From the NCBI GenBank assembly GCA_017998555.1, contig JAGOCU010000010.1:1-5245 (forward strand): 5,245 nucleotides of DNA, read 5' to 3'. The notes beneath the pieces are model-generated. The model searched no databases. It saw only the letters and a program-made list of their open reading frames with translations, and was not told the DNA's origin. The stretch is from Thermoflexales bacterium (GTDB taxonomy: Bacteria; Chloroflexota; Anaerolineae; J036; Brachytrichaceae). Positions 1-4,658 of this stretch are shown here, one piece after another. Each line of letters opens with the position of its first letter. The stretch's first letter is position 1. Both the position numbers and the translations under genes were made by a program.

Positions 1-1074
1 CCGCTCCCAGGCCGGGCTGCGGGCCAGGCTGTCCGACATCAGGCGCGTCTCATGGCTGATGATGCCCATGCGCGCGCCGGGCGCCGCAATCCGGGCGGCT
101 TCGGCCAGCGCCGCCGGATACAGGGTCAGATTCGCCGCGTGGCTGCCCACCTGCTGGCCAAACGGCAGATCGGCGCATAACGTTGTGATGCTTCCATCTG
201 GCAGGGGCGCCGCCCCTGCATCGGCCTGAATCAGCTCAACCCGGGCGGCCAGCCCGCTTCCGGCCGCGTTCAGGTTGGCCCGGCACAGGGCGAGCGCGGT
301 GGAAGCGATGTCCAGACCGATCAACCGGGCGGCCGGGCCGTGCGCGGCGCGCTCGATCAGCAGACTGCCCGAACCGCAGCACAGGTTGACAAACACGTCG
401 CGCGCGGTGGGTTGAAGCAGGCGGGTCATCGCCGATGCAACGGCGGCATTGAGCGCTCCGGGATAGTTTTGCGCGCGCCAGGTCCGGGTCGCCAATGGCC
501 GGGCCGTCAGTCGGACCAGCGTCTCCCAGCCACCCGCGCGGTCGGGCCGCAGACGGATCAGCAGGTCACCTTCGTTTTCGTCCGGCGCGAGCCCCGTCCG
601 AGTGGCCAGCGCGGACAGCAGACGCCGCATGACGGCGCTCTCGGCGCCGGCGGCGGCGATGTGGATGGTACGGAAGGTGCCCGCCGGCCATTCGCGCAGG
701 GCGGCGTCGATTTGCGCGCCGAGCCGCCGAAAGTGAACATCGCCCAACAGCGCCTTGGGCCGGGGCACGGCAAAGGTCGCGCTTGAGTAGACGGCTTGCA
801 CGGTGCGCAACTGCAGCGCGCGCCGCGGGTCGCTGGTCGGGGAGAAGCGCACCTCGCCCGGCGCCACAATGAACGCGATGGCGCGGGTATGGGCCACGAT
901 CTCGTCGCGGGCCACGTCTTCCAGGCCGATGATCGTCTCCGCCACGAGCTGCGACCCGGCCTGCGGCGCTGACGGTACCGGGGACGGCGCCCGGGTTGGC
1001 GATGGGGGCCGGGTTGCGTCCCCGCCGCGGACCGGGCTGCGGCGCTTAGCGCCAGCGCTTGGTGACATGCTCAT
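1..1074 (-). CDS. Trm11/RlmL-like SAM-dependent RNA methyltransferase, partial (C-terminus beyond left edge)
   Basis: The frame is open from ATG 1074-1072 to the left edge, giving 358 codons with no stop. The C-terminal half has the Rossmann methyltransferase signature of the UPF0020/Trm11/RlmL group. It has the preceding NYPGALNAAVASAM segment (about 203-216), motif I NLCCGSGSLLIE (230-241, usually D-P-F-C-G-S-G-T), motif II LIGLDI (251-256), and motif IV DLPFG (302-306, the N/D-P-P-Y/F position), followed by a conserved-looking G-x-H. Relatives make N2-methylguanosine in tRNA or rRNA; the substrate here is unknown. Residues from about 44 (VAETIIGLEDVARDEI) resemble the start of a THUMP-type N-terminal half. 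Residues 5-42 are Pro/Arg/Ser-rich and probably disordered. The start is uncertain: ATG 1074 has GAGGAAG at 1093-1087 but a long 12-nt spacer, and ATG 1068 or GTG 945 are alternatives. The first 27 bases overlap the end of the upstream gene, suggesting co-transcription. Family call is solid; substrate and start are not. Confidence 0.85.
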   Translation of the reverse strand, partial: MSMSPSAGAKRRSPVRGGDATRPPSPTRAPSPVPSAPQAGSQLVAETIIGLEDVARDEIVAHTRAIAFIVAPGEVRFSPTSDPRRALQLRTVQAVYSSATFAVPRPKALLGDVHFRRLGAQIDAALREWPAGTFRTIHIAAAGAESAVMRRLLSALATRTGLAPDENEGDLLIRLRPDRAGGWETLVRLTARPLATRTWRAQNYPGALNAAVASAMTRLLQPTARDVFVNLCCGSGSLLIERAAHGPAARLIGLDIASTALALCRANLNAAGSGLAARVELIQADAGAAPLPDGSITTLCADLPFGQQVGSHAANLTLYPAALAEAARIAAPGARMGIISHETRLMSDSLARSPAWER

Positions 1075-1522
1075 CCCAATAACCCGCTTCCTCGAGGATG
1101 TGGGTGAACCCCTGTCCGATCCAGAACGAACGGATGACAGGCACTTCGATCGGATCAGTGAACTTCAAGCGTTTGATGATGTTCCCTCGCCAGCCGCGCT
1201 TGAGCAGCCAGCGCTCGAAGGCAGACAGGATCTGGCTGTCGGCGCGCGCGGCGCGGATGGCCTCGTTGACTCGGAATACCGTGATCTCGACGGCGCGGCC
1301 CGCGGTGTCATCCGGTTTCAGGTGGTGCATGGCGATGACCCGCGCGCCCTCGCCCTCGAACCCGACCAGCCGGCCGGCGTCGGAGCCGTCGCTCCCGCGC
1401 ACGGAGATCGTCCAGGGTGTCAGGGCATCGGGCGAGACGCCGAACAGCGTCTCGTCGAGATTGATGGCCGCCACAAAGGCGGGGGTGGAGAAGAAGACTT
1501 CACGAAGCATGCGAACTGCCAT
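1046..1522 (-). CDS. Small protein of unknown function, weak GNAT-like features
   Basis: 158 aa if started at ATG 1522, 154 aa if started at ATG 1510 (M5). I do not recognise the family firmly. Residues 78-112 (VEITVFRVNEAIRA onward to the KRGW segment) could be the strand and helix of an acetyltransferase motif A. FWIGQGF at 133-139 resembles the F-Y/W-x-x-x-G-F element near the end of many GNAT proteins. The acetyl-CoA pyrophosphate loop (Q/R-x-x-G-x-G/A) is not clearly present, so it may be degenerate or a different fold. No signal peptide or membrane segment is visible. The gene overlaps the downstream RNA methyltransferase by 27 bases, so the two are probably one transcript. There is no Shine-Dalgarno before either ATG; TACAAT at 1526-1521 could be a -10 box, in which case translation would start at ATG 1510 on a very short leader. 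The reading frame is credible because its end abuts the next gene and the opposite-strand frames lack any family signature. Confidence 0.7.
   Translation of the reverse strand: MAVRMLREVFFSTPAFVAAINLDETLFGVSPDALTPWTISVRGSDGSDAGRLVGFEGEGARVIAMHHLKPDDTAGRAVEITVFRVNEAIRAARADSQILSAFERWLLKRGWRGNIIKRLKFTDPIEVPVIRSFWIGQGFTHILEEAGYWDEHVTKRWR
1087..1093 (-). promoter_or_regulatory. Possible Shine-Dalgarno for the Trm11-like gene
   Basis: GAGGAAG on the minus strand lies inside the end of the upstream gene, 12 nt before ATG 1074 and 18 nt before ATG 1068. It favours 1074 as the start but the spacing is longer than usual. Translational coupling through the overlapping stop at 1048-1046 is an alternative way to initiate. 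Confidence 0.4.
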
Positions 1523-1526
1523 TGTA
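1521..1526 (-). promoter_or_regulatory. Possible -10 box (TACAAT) for the minus-strand gene pair
   Basis: TACAAT differs from TATAAT at one base. It would place the transcript start near 1514, only a few bases before ATG 1510. I see no convincing -35 hexamer 16-18 bases further upstream. The box overlaps the ATG at 1522, so promoter and upper start codon cannot both be right. Weak evidence. Confidence 0.25.
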
Positions 1527-1570
1527 GATGCCTGCGACTGGCTGCGCCTTAAGTAAGTCCCTGCTGCGGT

Positions 1571-1659
1571 AGGGATCTATCCGCAGATTACGCCGATTTC
1601 CGCCGATTTCGATATGGATAAATCGGCGGAAATCGGCGTAATCTGCGGATAGACTCCCT
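1571..1659. repeat. 89-base palindromic element with 33-bp perfect arms
   Basis: The arms 1577-1609 and 1620-1652 are perfect reverse complements of 33 bases around a 10-base loop (1610-1619). They continue outward with one bulged base (AGGGA-TC at 1571-1577 against GA-CTCCCT at 1651-1659). Each arm contains the tandem 9-mer CGCCGATTT with a C between copies, and the outer part is ATCCGCAGATTACG. The element sits between two divergent genes, where a terminator is not expected, and is richer in A/T than its surroundings. From memory, similar CCGCAGATTACGC-type palindromes recur in the intergenic regions of several environmental phyla, so a REP/MITE-like mobile repeat is my preferred reading; that is not verified here. 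It ends eight bases before the candidate rplY -10 box, so it occupies the -35 position. Confidence 0.85.
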
Positions 1660-1666
1660 GATGCGA

Positions 1667-1672
1667 TATACT
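1667..1672 (+). promoter_or_regulatory. Candidate -10 box (TATACT) for rplY
   Basis: TATACT matches the housekeeping sigma -10 consensus at five of six bases and lies 115 bases before the rplY ATG. The expected transcript start is near 1679, just before the first leader hairpin. No good -35 is visible: the 17-base spacing falls on TGCGGA inside the palindromic element. Factor-dependent or weak initiation remains possible. Confidence 0.45.
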
Positions 1673-1680
1673 CGATGCCC

Positions 1681-1742
1681 GCCGCCACTCTGGCGGCACC
1701 ATACACAAGGACGGCCTCAAACCGTCTCACTGCGACCGTGAG
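1681..1742 (+). promoter_or_regulatory. Hairpin series in the upstream part of the rplY leader
   Basis: Three short perfect stems follow one another: GCCGCC 1681-1686 with GGCGGC 1692-1697 (5-base loop), GACGG 1710-1714 with CCGTC 1722-1726 (7-base loop), and CTCAC 1726-1730 with GTGAG 1738-1742 (7-base loop). The third shares bases with the loop E-like hairpin downstream, so only one of the two can form. GGCGGC also recurs at 1766-1771 and could pair with 1681-1686 instead. The structures are read by eye; no folding energy was computed. Confidence 0.45.
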
Positions 1743-1770
1743 TAGGGCGAATACACGACCCGATGGGCGG
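1736..1770 (+). promoter_or_regulatory. Candidate bL25 autoregulatory site: 5S rRNA loop E mimic in the rplY leader
   Basis: The hairpin is closed by G1747-C1759, G1746-C1760 and G1745-C1761 around an 11-base loop. Then come A1744/G1762, U1743/A1763, G1742/U1764, A1741/G1765 and G1740/G1766, then U1739/G1767, and finally G1738-C1768, C1737-G1769 and C1736-G1770. The five middle pairs equal 5S loop E pairs 104/72, 103/73, 102/74, 101/75 and 100/76 (E. coli numbering, from memory). The next pair 99/77 changes from A/U to U/G, and 98/78 from G/A to G-C. The strand order is reversed relative to 5S, so the hairpin is a circular permutation. bL25/CTC/TL5 proteins bind loop E, and this copy sits six bases before the Shine-Dalgarno of the bL25 gene. 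Autogenous repression is the natural inference; no experiment or alignment supports it here. Confidence 0.6.
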
Positions 1771-1776
1771 CCGCGC

Positions 1777-1783
1777 AAAGGAA
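1777..1783 (+). promoter_or_regulatory. rplY Shine-Dalgarno
   Basis: AAAGGAA is centred about 8 bases before ATG 1788, with four to six bases of spacing depending on the pairing. It fixes the rplY start. It lies six bases after the loop E-like hairpin, close enough for a bound protein to hinder the 30S subunit. Confidence 0.75.
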
Positions 1784-1787
1784 CATC

Positions 1788-2534
1788 ATGGCTGAAACGA
1801 TTCAATTGGATGCGGAGCTGCGCACGCTCGTCGGCAAGGGCAATCCCGGGCTTCGCCGCAGCGGTCGCGTGCCCGCCGTCGTATATGGGCATCGCGAGAC
1901 GCCCACCCACGTATCGGTCGATCTCAAGGCGGCCACGAGCGCGCTGCGCAAGGCGGGCCGCAACGGCCTTATCACCCTGAACATCGCCACCCAGGCCGAA
2001 CCGCGCATGGCGCTCTCGCGCGAAGTGCAGCGCGATGCGATCAAGCGCACGCTCCGCCACATCGACTTCTACGAAGTCTCCATGACGGAGAAGCTCACCG
2101 CCGACGTTCGCATTGTCACCTTTGGCGAGTCCCCCGATCTCAAGTCGGGCCTGGGCGTGTTGCTCGAAGGCATGAACCAGCTCAGCATTCGCTGTCTGCC
2201 AGCCGACCTCTTCGAGGAAGTCCGCTTTGATGTGTCCGGAATGAAGATCGGCGACATCATCCGGGTCAAGGATCTGGCCATCAAGGCTGGCGTTGAAGTG
2301 CTTGAGGATCCTGAGGACGAGGTTGCGCGCATGGTGCGCTATGTCGAAGCCAAGGTCGATGAAGTTGCCGTTGCGACCGGCGACGTCGAGGTCATCGAGA
2401 AGGGCAAGAAGGACGAAGAGGGCGCCGAGGGCGCCAAGCCCGCCGCTGGCGCCAAACCCGCCGCCGGCGCCAAGGCTGCTCCGGCTGCCAAGGCTGCCCC
2501 GGCCGCCAAGGCCGCGCCAGCCGCCAAGAAGTAG
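1788..2534 (+). CDS. rplY: 50S ribosomal protein bL25 (CTC/TL5 long form)
   Basis: 248 aa. bL25 binds 5S rRNA loop E in the central protuberance of the large subunit. Residues 1-92 are the bL25 domain, with the family pattern G-K-G-x-x-x-x-R-R-x-G-x-V-P-A-V-V-Y-G at about 16-34. Residues 93-190 are the second, beta-rich CTC/TL5 domain: HIDFYEVSMTEKL at its start, then GVLLEGMNQLSI, a GDIIRVKDL segment and a final EDPEDEVA. A charged stretch KGKKDEE (205-211) leads to a low-complexity tail with two KPAAGA units (217-228), three KAAPAA units (229-246) and KK. Such Ala/Lys/Pro tails are common on long bL25 proteins and probably contact RNA nonspecifically. The start is supported by AAAGGAA at 1777-1783. 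It appears monocistronic: its own promoter and leader upstream, strong hairpins downstream. The leader contains a likely binding site for the gene's own product. Confidence 0.96.
   Translation: MAETIQLDAELRTLVGKGNPGLRRSGRVPAVVYGHRETPTHVSVDLKAATSALRKAGRNGLITLNIATQAEPRMALSREVQRDAIKRTLRHIDFYEVSMTEKLTADVRIVTFGESPDLKSGLGVLLEGMNQLSIRCLPADLFEEVRFDVSGMKIGDIIRVKDLAIKAGVEVLEDPEDEVARMVRYVEAKVDEVAVATGDVEVIEKGKKDEEGAEGAKPAAGAKPAAGAKAAPAAKAAPAAKAAPAAKK
2436..2528 (+). repeat. 18-bp-period coding repeat in the rplY tail
   Basis: Five 18-base units encode KPAAGA twice and then KAAPAA three times, followed by a partial unit. Copies differ at many third positions (for example GCC/GCT/GCG Ala codons, AAG/AAA), so the repeat is maintained at protein level more than at DNA level. 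Such tracts vary in copy number between strains. Confidence 0.75.
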
Positions 2535-2559
2535 GTCCAGGGTCACGAACAGAACCTGC

Positions 2560-2617
2560 TCCGGAGGCGATATCCCCCGCCCCGGCGTACGCCGGGGCGG
2601 GGGATATCGCCTCCGGA
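2560..2617. repeat. Perfect 58-base palindrome downstream of rplY
   Basis: Every base from 2560 to 2588 pairs with its mirror from 2617 to 2589, with no unpaired loop (centre GTAC). The RNA would form a very stable stem of about 27 bp. Flanking ACAGAACC (2550-2556) and GGTGCTGT extend it imperfectly. No T-run follows, so it is not a textbook intrinsic terminator. Roles could include mRNA 3'-end protection, backup termination, or a REP-like element. It begins 25 bases after the rplY stop and is followed by a second hairpin. Confidence 0.85.
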
Positions 2618-2652
2618 ACCGGGTGCTGTTAGGAGTACTTGGCGTCTACGAT

Positions 2653-2694
2653 ACAGAACAGGCGCGCCCGCCCGGGCGCGCCTGTTCTGTTTTT
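2653..2694 (+). terminator. Intrinsic terminator of rplY
   Basis: Arms 2653-2670 and 2673-2690 are perfect 18-bp reverse complements with a CC centre, GC-rich at the tip, followed by five T residues (2690-2694). This is a classical rho-independent terminator for plus-strand transcription from rplY. AACAGAAC at 2548-2555 could alternatively pair with GTTCTGTT at 2684-2691 in the right arm. The T-run lies about 30 bases before the next gene, so it also overlaps that gene's promoter area. Confidence 0.88.
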
Positions 2695-2710
2695 CGGCGG
2701 GTCGATACGG

Positions 2711-2716
2711 TAAACT
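2711..2716 (+). promoter_or_regulatory. Possible -10 box (TAAACT) for the lipoprotein gene
   Basis: TAAACT lies seven bases before ATG 2724, which would place the transcript start at or within a base or two of the start codon. The gene follows a strong terminator, so it needs its own promoter nearby. There is no clear -35: the terminator T-run occupies the position. No Shine-Dalgarno is present, consistent with a leaderless message. Confidence 0.35.
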
Positions 2717-2723
2717 CGCTTGT

Positions 2724-3353
2724 ATGTCTTCTGTGATGCGCGCGGTGTGGGCCTGCGCGGCCGCTGTGGCGCTGGGCGCTTGCGGCAGCGCCGCGCCCCT
2801 GCAATCCACCCAGCCGGCGCCAACGCGAACCGTCACGCCCGCAGGCGTCGGCGCCACCGCGATCGTGCCGGTGGTTCCCGCAACTGAAACAGCAACGCTG
2901 GGGCCATCGCCCACGGTCAATTCGCCCGCGACATCCCGGGCCGTCATCCTGACCATTACCGCTCTGGCGGCCACGCCGACCTATCCGCCAACCTCAACGC
3001 CGCGGCCGACGCGCATCGTCGTGGGCGCGGGCCCGGAGGAAGTCGTTGCCACGCCCAACCCCGCATTTGTGGGTGTTGTTGCGCGGCTGCTCGCGACGCA
3101 GGTGGCTCGTGGCGGCGTGGCGGCCATGACCATCCGGGCGCAACCGGGTTCGATATGCGGGTTGTGGTCGCTTGCCGGGCCGGGCGGTCAGCGCCGGGCG
3201 ATCCCTGGGGTGACGGCCGGCCAGACCGCGGGCGACGGGATGCTGGCCTGGATCTGGAACGTTGCCGAGGATGCCCAACCCGGGGCGTTGGACCTGCTTG
3301 TGGATTGCGGCGCTGCGGGATCGGCCTCCGCGCGGATCGATGTGCTGCGATAG
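2724..3353 (+). CDS. Secreted Thr/Pro-rich lipoprotein with C-terminal Ig-like domain
   Basis: 209 aa. The N-terminus has a short positively charged start (R6), a hydrophobic Ala/Val stretch and the lipobox L17-G18-A19-C20, so C20 should be lipidated after cleavage. Residues 21 to about 105 are a Thr/Pro/Ala-rich extended linker (TPTYPPTSTPRPTR near its end), typical of Chloroflexota surface lipoproteins. Residues 125-209 (GGVAAMTIRAQPGSICGLW, then GMLAWIWNV, PGALDLLVDCG) match the pattern of small beta-sandwich domains in which a C-terminal W-x-W strand is followed by P-G and a Cys. Two Cys, in SICG and VDCG, could form a disulfide outside the cell. Function unknown; probably cell-surface structural or binding. 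Start choice: ATG 2724 keeps a full signal peptide, ATG 2736 (M5) is an alternative; neither has a Shine-Dalgarno. sufU follows 32 bases after the stop. Confidence 0.85.
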   Translation: MSSVMRAVWACAAAVALGACGSAAPLQSTQPAPTRTVTPAGVGATAIVPVVPATETATLGPSPTVNSPATSRAVILTITALAATPTYPPTSTPRPTRIVVGAGPEEVVATPNPAFVGVVARLLATQVARGGVAAMTIRAQPGSICGLWSLAGPGGQRRAIPGVTAGQTAGDGMLAWIWNVAEDAQPGALDLLVDCGAAGSASARIDVLR

Positions 3354-3375
3354 GGGCGTACGACCCCTTTGGCGC

Positions 3376-3380
3376 AGGAG
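3376..3380 (+). promoter_or_regulatory. sufU Shine-Dalgarno
   Basis: AGGAG five bases before ATG 3386. It decides the start, because the frame stays open upstream to 3155 inside the lipoprotein gene; that upstream part has no family similarity. Confidence 0.8.
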
Positions 3381-3385
3381 TACCC

Positions 3386-3790
3386 ATGAGTGACCTCTAT
3401 CGCGACAACCTGCTCGACCACTACGAGAATCCCCGGCATCATGGGCGAGTCGCGGGCGCCCAGATCAGCCACGAGGAAACAAACCCGTTGTGCGGTGATC
3501 GGATTCGGGTGGACATCCGGCTTTCCGACGACGGCGAATCCATCGCCGAGATCGGGTTTTCAGGTGATGGCTGCATCATCAGCCAGGCTTCCGCGTCGAT
3601 GCTGATGGAGGACGTGATCGGCAAAGCGCTTGAGGAGGCGCTTGGCACTGATCGCCAGCGCGTGCTCGATCTGGTCGGCGCGCCGCTCACCCCGGCCCGC
3701 GTGAAATGCGCGCTGCTGGGTCTCAAGGTGATGAAGACCGGTATCGCCAATTGGAAGCTCTCCCGCGGCGAGGCGAGCGGGCTGAGCTGA
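3386..3790 (+). CDS. sufU: SufU/NifU-like Fe-S cluster assembly protein
   Basis: 134 aa, cytoplasmic. In Gram-positive-type SUF systems SufU is a zinc protein that accepts sulfur from the cysteine desulfurase SufS. The N-terminal LYRDNLLDHYENPRHHG (4-20) is the classic family start. Ligand residues are present: C36 and D38 in NPLCGD, C63 in GDGCIISQASASM, and C108 in RVKCALLGLKVMKTG. Lys before C108 is the SufU state; IscU has His there. The distance C63-C108 is 45 residues, near that of IscU and shorter than the roughly 62 in Bacillus SufU, so the SufU-specific insertion is largely missing. No sufS, sufB, sufC or sufD lies in the window. AGGAG at 3376-3380 supports the start. Genes on both sides are 32 and 21 bases away on the same strand, so it is likely part of an operon. 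Confidence 0.93.
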   Translation: MSDLYRDNLLDHYENPRHHGRVAGAQISHEETNPLCGDRIRVDIRLSDDGESIAEIGFSGDGCIISQASASMLMEDVIGKALEEALGTDRQRVLDLVGAPLTPARVKCALLGLKVMKTGIANWKLSRGEASGLS

Positions 3791-3811
3791 TCCGGGCGGA
3801 CGGGAACGACT

Positions 3812-4555
3812 ATGCGTTGCCTTATCCTCTCGGACATCCACGCCAACCTGGCCGCCTTTGAGGCGGTTCTGGCGGATGTTGCCGCGCGGGGCCTGCAATA
3901 TGACATCGTGTGGTGCCTGGGCGATCTGGTCGGCTATGGGCCTGATCCCAACGAGGGCATTGCGCTCTTGCAGACCCTCCCCCACGTATGCCTGTCGGGC
4001 AATCATGACTGGGCGGCCCTTGGCCGGATCGACCTGCGCACCTTCAACCCGGACGCGGCGGCCCTGGCGGAGTGGACGCGCGAAGCGCTGACGCCCCAAA
4101 ACCTGCGCTTCCTGATGGCGCGTCCCTCGAGCCTCGCGCAGGAAGAATTCCTTCTGGCCCATGCCAGCCCGCGCGAGCCGATCTGGGAGTACGTCCTGGA
4201 TGTCATGGTGGCGGAGGAGAATTTCCCCTGCTTCAGCGAGCGCTATTGCCTGGTCGGCCACACCCATATGCCCGCGATCTTCGTCGAGGAAGGCAAGACC
4301 CACGCCGTGCGGCTGTCCTACGCCACCCCGGGCGCGCCCCTGACCCTCCGGCGTGACGCCCGCTACATCCTCAATCCGGGCAGCGTCGGCCAGCCCCGCG
4401 ACGGCGATCCGCGGGCAGCCTACGCGCTGCTGGACACCAGCGCGCTCACCTGGACCAACCACCGCGTCGAGTACCCCATTCGGGTCACCCAGGACAAGAT
4501 GCGGGCCAACCGTTTCCCAACCCGGATGATTGAACGGCTGGACTACGGACGTTAG
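3812..4555 (+). CDS. YfcE/MJ0936-type metallophosphoesterase
   Basis: 247 aa, calcineurin-like phosphoesterase with all metal-ligand motifs: D8-x-H10 (SDIHAN), G37-D38 (GDLVGYGPDP), G63-N64-H65-D66, H117 (LLAHASP) and G149-H150-T151-H152. A two-metal centre hydrolysing phosphomono- or diesters is expected. The GDLVGYGPxPNE and LNPGSVGQPRDG segments identify the small YfcE-like subgroup often annotated as metallophosphatase family protein. Substrate is not predictable from sequence; 2',3'-cyclic nucleotide or general phosphodiesters have been reported for relatives. No signal peptide, so cytoplasmic. It starts 21 bases after sufU; upstream GGGAA at 3802-3806 is only a weak Shine-Dalgarno. A long antisense frame covers it but shows no family features. 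Confidence 0.95.
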   Translation: MRCLILSDIHANLAAFEAVLADVAARGLQYDIVWCLGDLVGYGPDPNEGIALLQTLPHVCLSGNHDWAALGRIDLRTFNPDAAALAEWTREALTPQNLRFLMARPSSLAQEEFLLAHASPREPIWEYVLDVMVAEENFPCFSERYCLVGHTHMPAIFVEEGKTHAVRLSYATPGAPLTLRRDARYILNPGSVGQPRDGDPRAAYALLDTSALTWTNHRVEYPIRVTQDKMRANRFPTRMIERLDYGR

Positions 4556-4597
4556 ATGAACCGGATACGCAAGCCTGGATCCTTTCCAGATCACATC

Positions 4598-4646
4598 GGG
4601 CGAGATCACAATCCCCGCGCTTCGCGCGGGGATTGTGATCTCGCCC
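4598..4646 (+). repeat. Long perfect hairpin between the phosphoesterase gene and tlyA
   Basis: Arms 4598-4620 and 4624-4646 are perfect 23-bp reverse complements around a three-base loop TTC. No T-run follows on the plus strand and no A-run precedes it, so an intrinsic terminator is not well supported. AGATCACA within the left arm (4603-4610) is repeated at 4588-4595 just outside it and could compete for the right arm. It ends 12 bases before the tlyA start. It may limit readthrough, stabilise the upstream mRNA 3' end, or affect tlyA translation. Confidence 0.8.
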
Positions 4647-4658
4647 CCGACTGACAGG

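Noticed and set aside
340..786. 148-codon plus-strand frame
   Set aside because: Antisense shadow of the Trm11-like gene, rich in Arg/Gln/Gly with no domain; the minus-strand frame carries motifs I and IV.
803..1552. 249-codon plus-strand frame opposite the methyltransferase and the small gene
   Set aside because: No recognisable domain, no ribosome binding site, and it crosses the boundary of two minus-strand genes, the first of which has clear family motifs.
1736..1770. Possibility that the loop E-like hairpin is a fragment of a real 5S rRNA gene
   Set aside because: The two strands are in reversed order relative to 5S, the flanks do not match 5S helices, and no other 5S sequence is nearby, so it is not a 5S gene remnant.
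1500..2546. 348-codon open frame on the minus strand covering rplY and its leader
   Set aside because: Its Gly/Leu-rich start is the mirror of the Ala/Lys/Pro repeat tail of bL25, and it runs through the palindromic element. The plus-strand bL25 is unmistakable.
2543..2974. 143-codon minus-strand frame across the rplY terminator and lipoprotein start
   Set aside because: It reads through both palindromes and mirrors the Thr/Pro-rich linker and signal peptide; no independent support.
3352..3370. Short hairpin AGGGG/CCCCT followed by TTT between the lipoprotein gene and sufU
   Set aside because: Only 5 bp with a 7-base loop and three T residues; too weak to call a terminator, and sufU has no evident promoter of its own.
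3155..3385. Upstream extension of the sufU frame
   Set aside because: It lies within the end of the lipoprotein gene in another frame, has no family similarity, and AGGAG marks ATG 3386 as the start.
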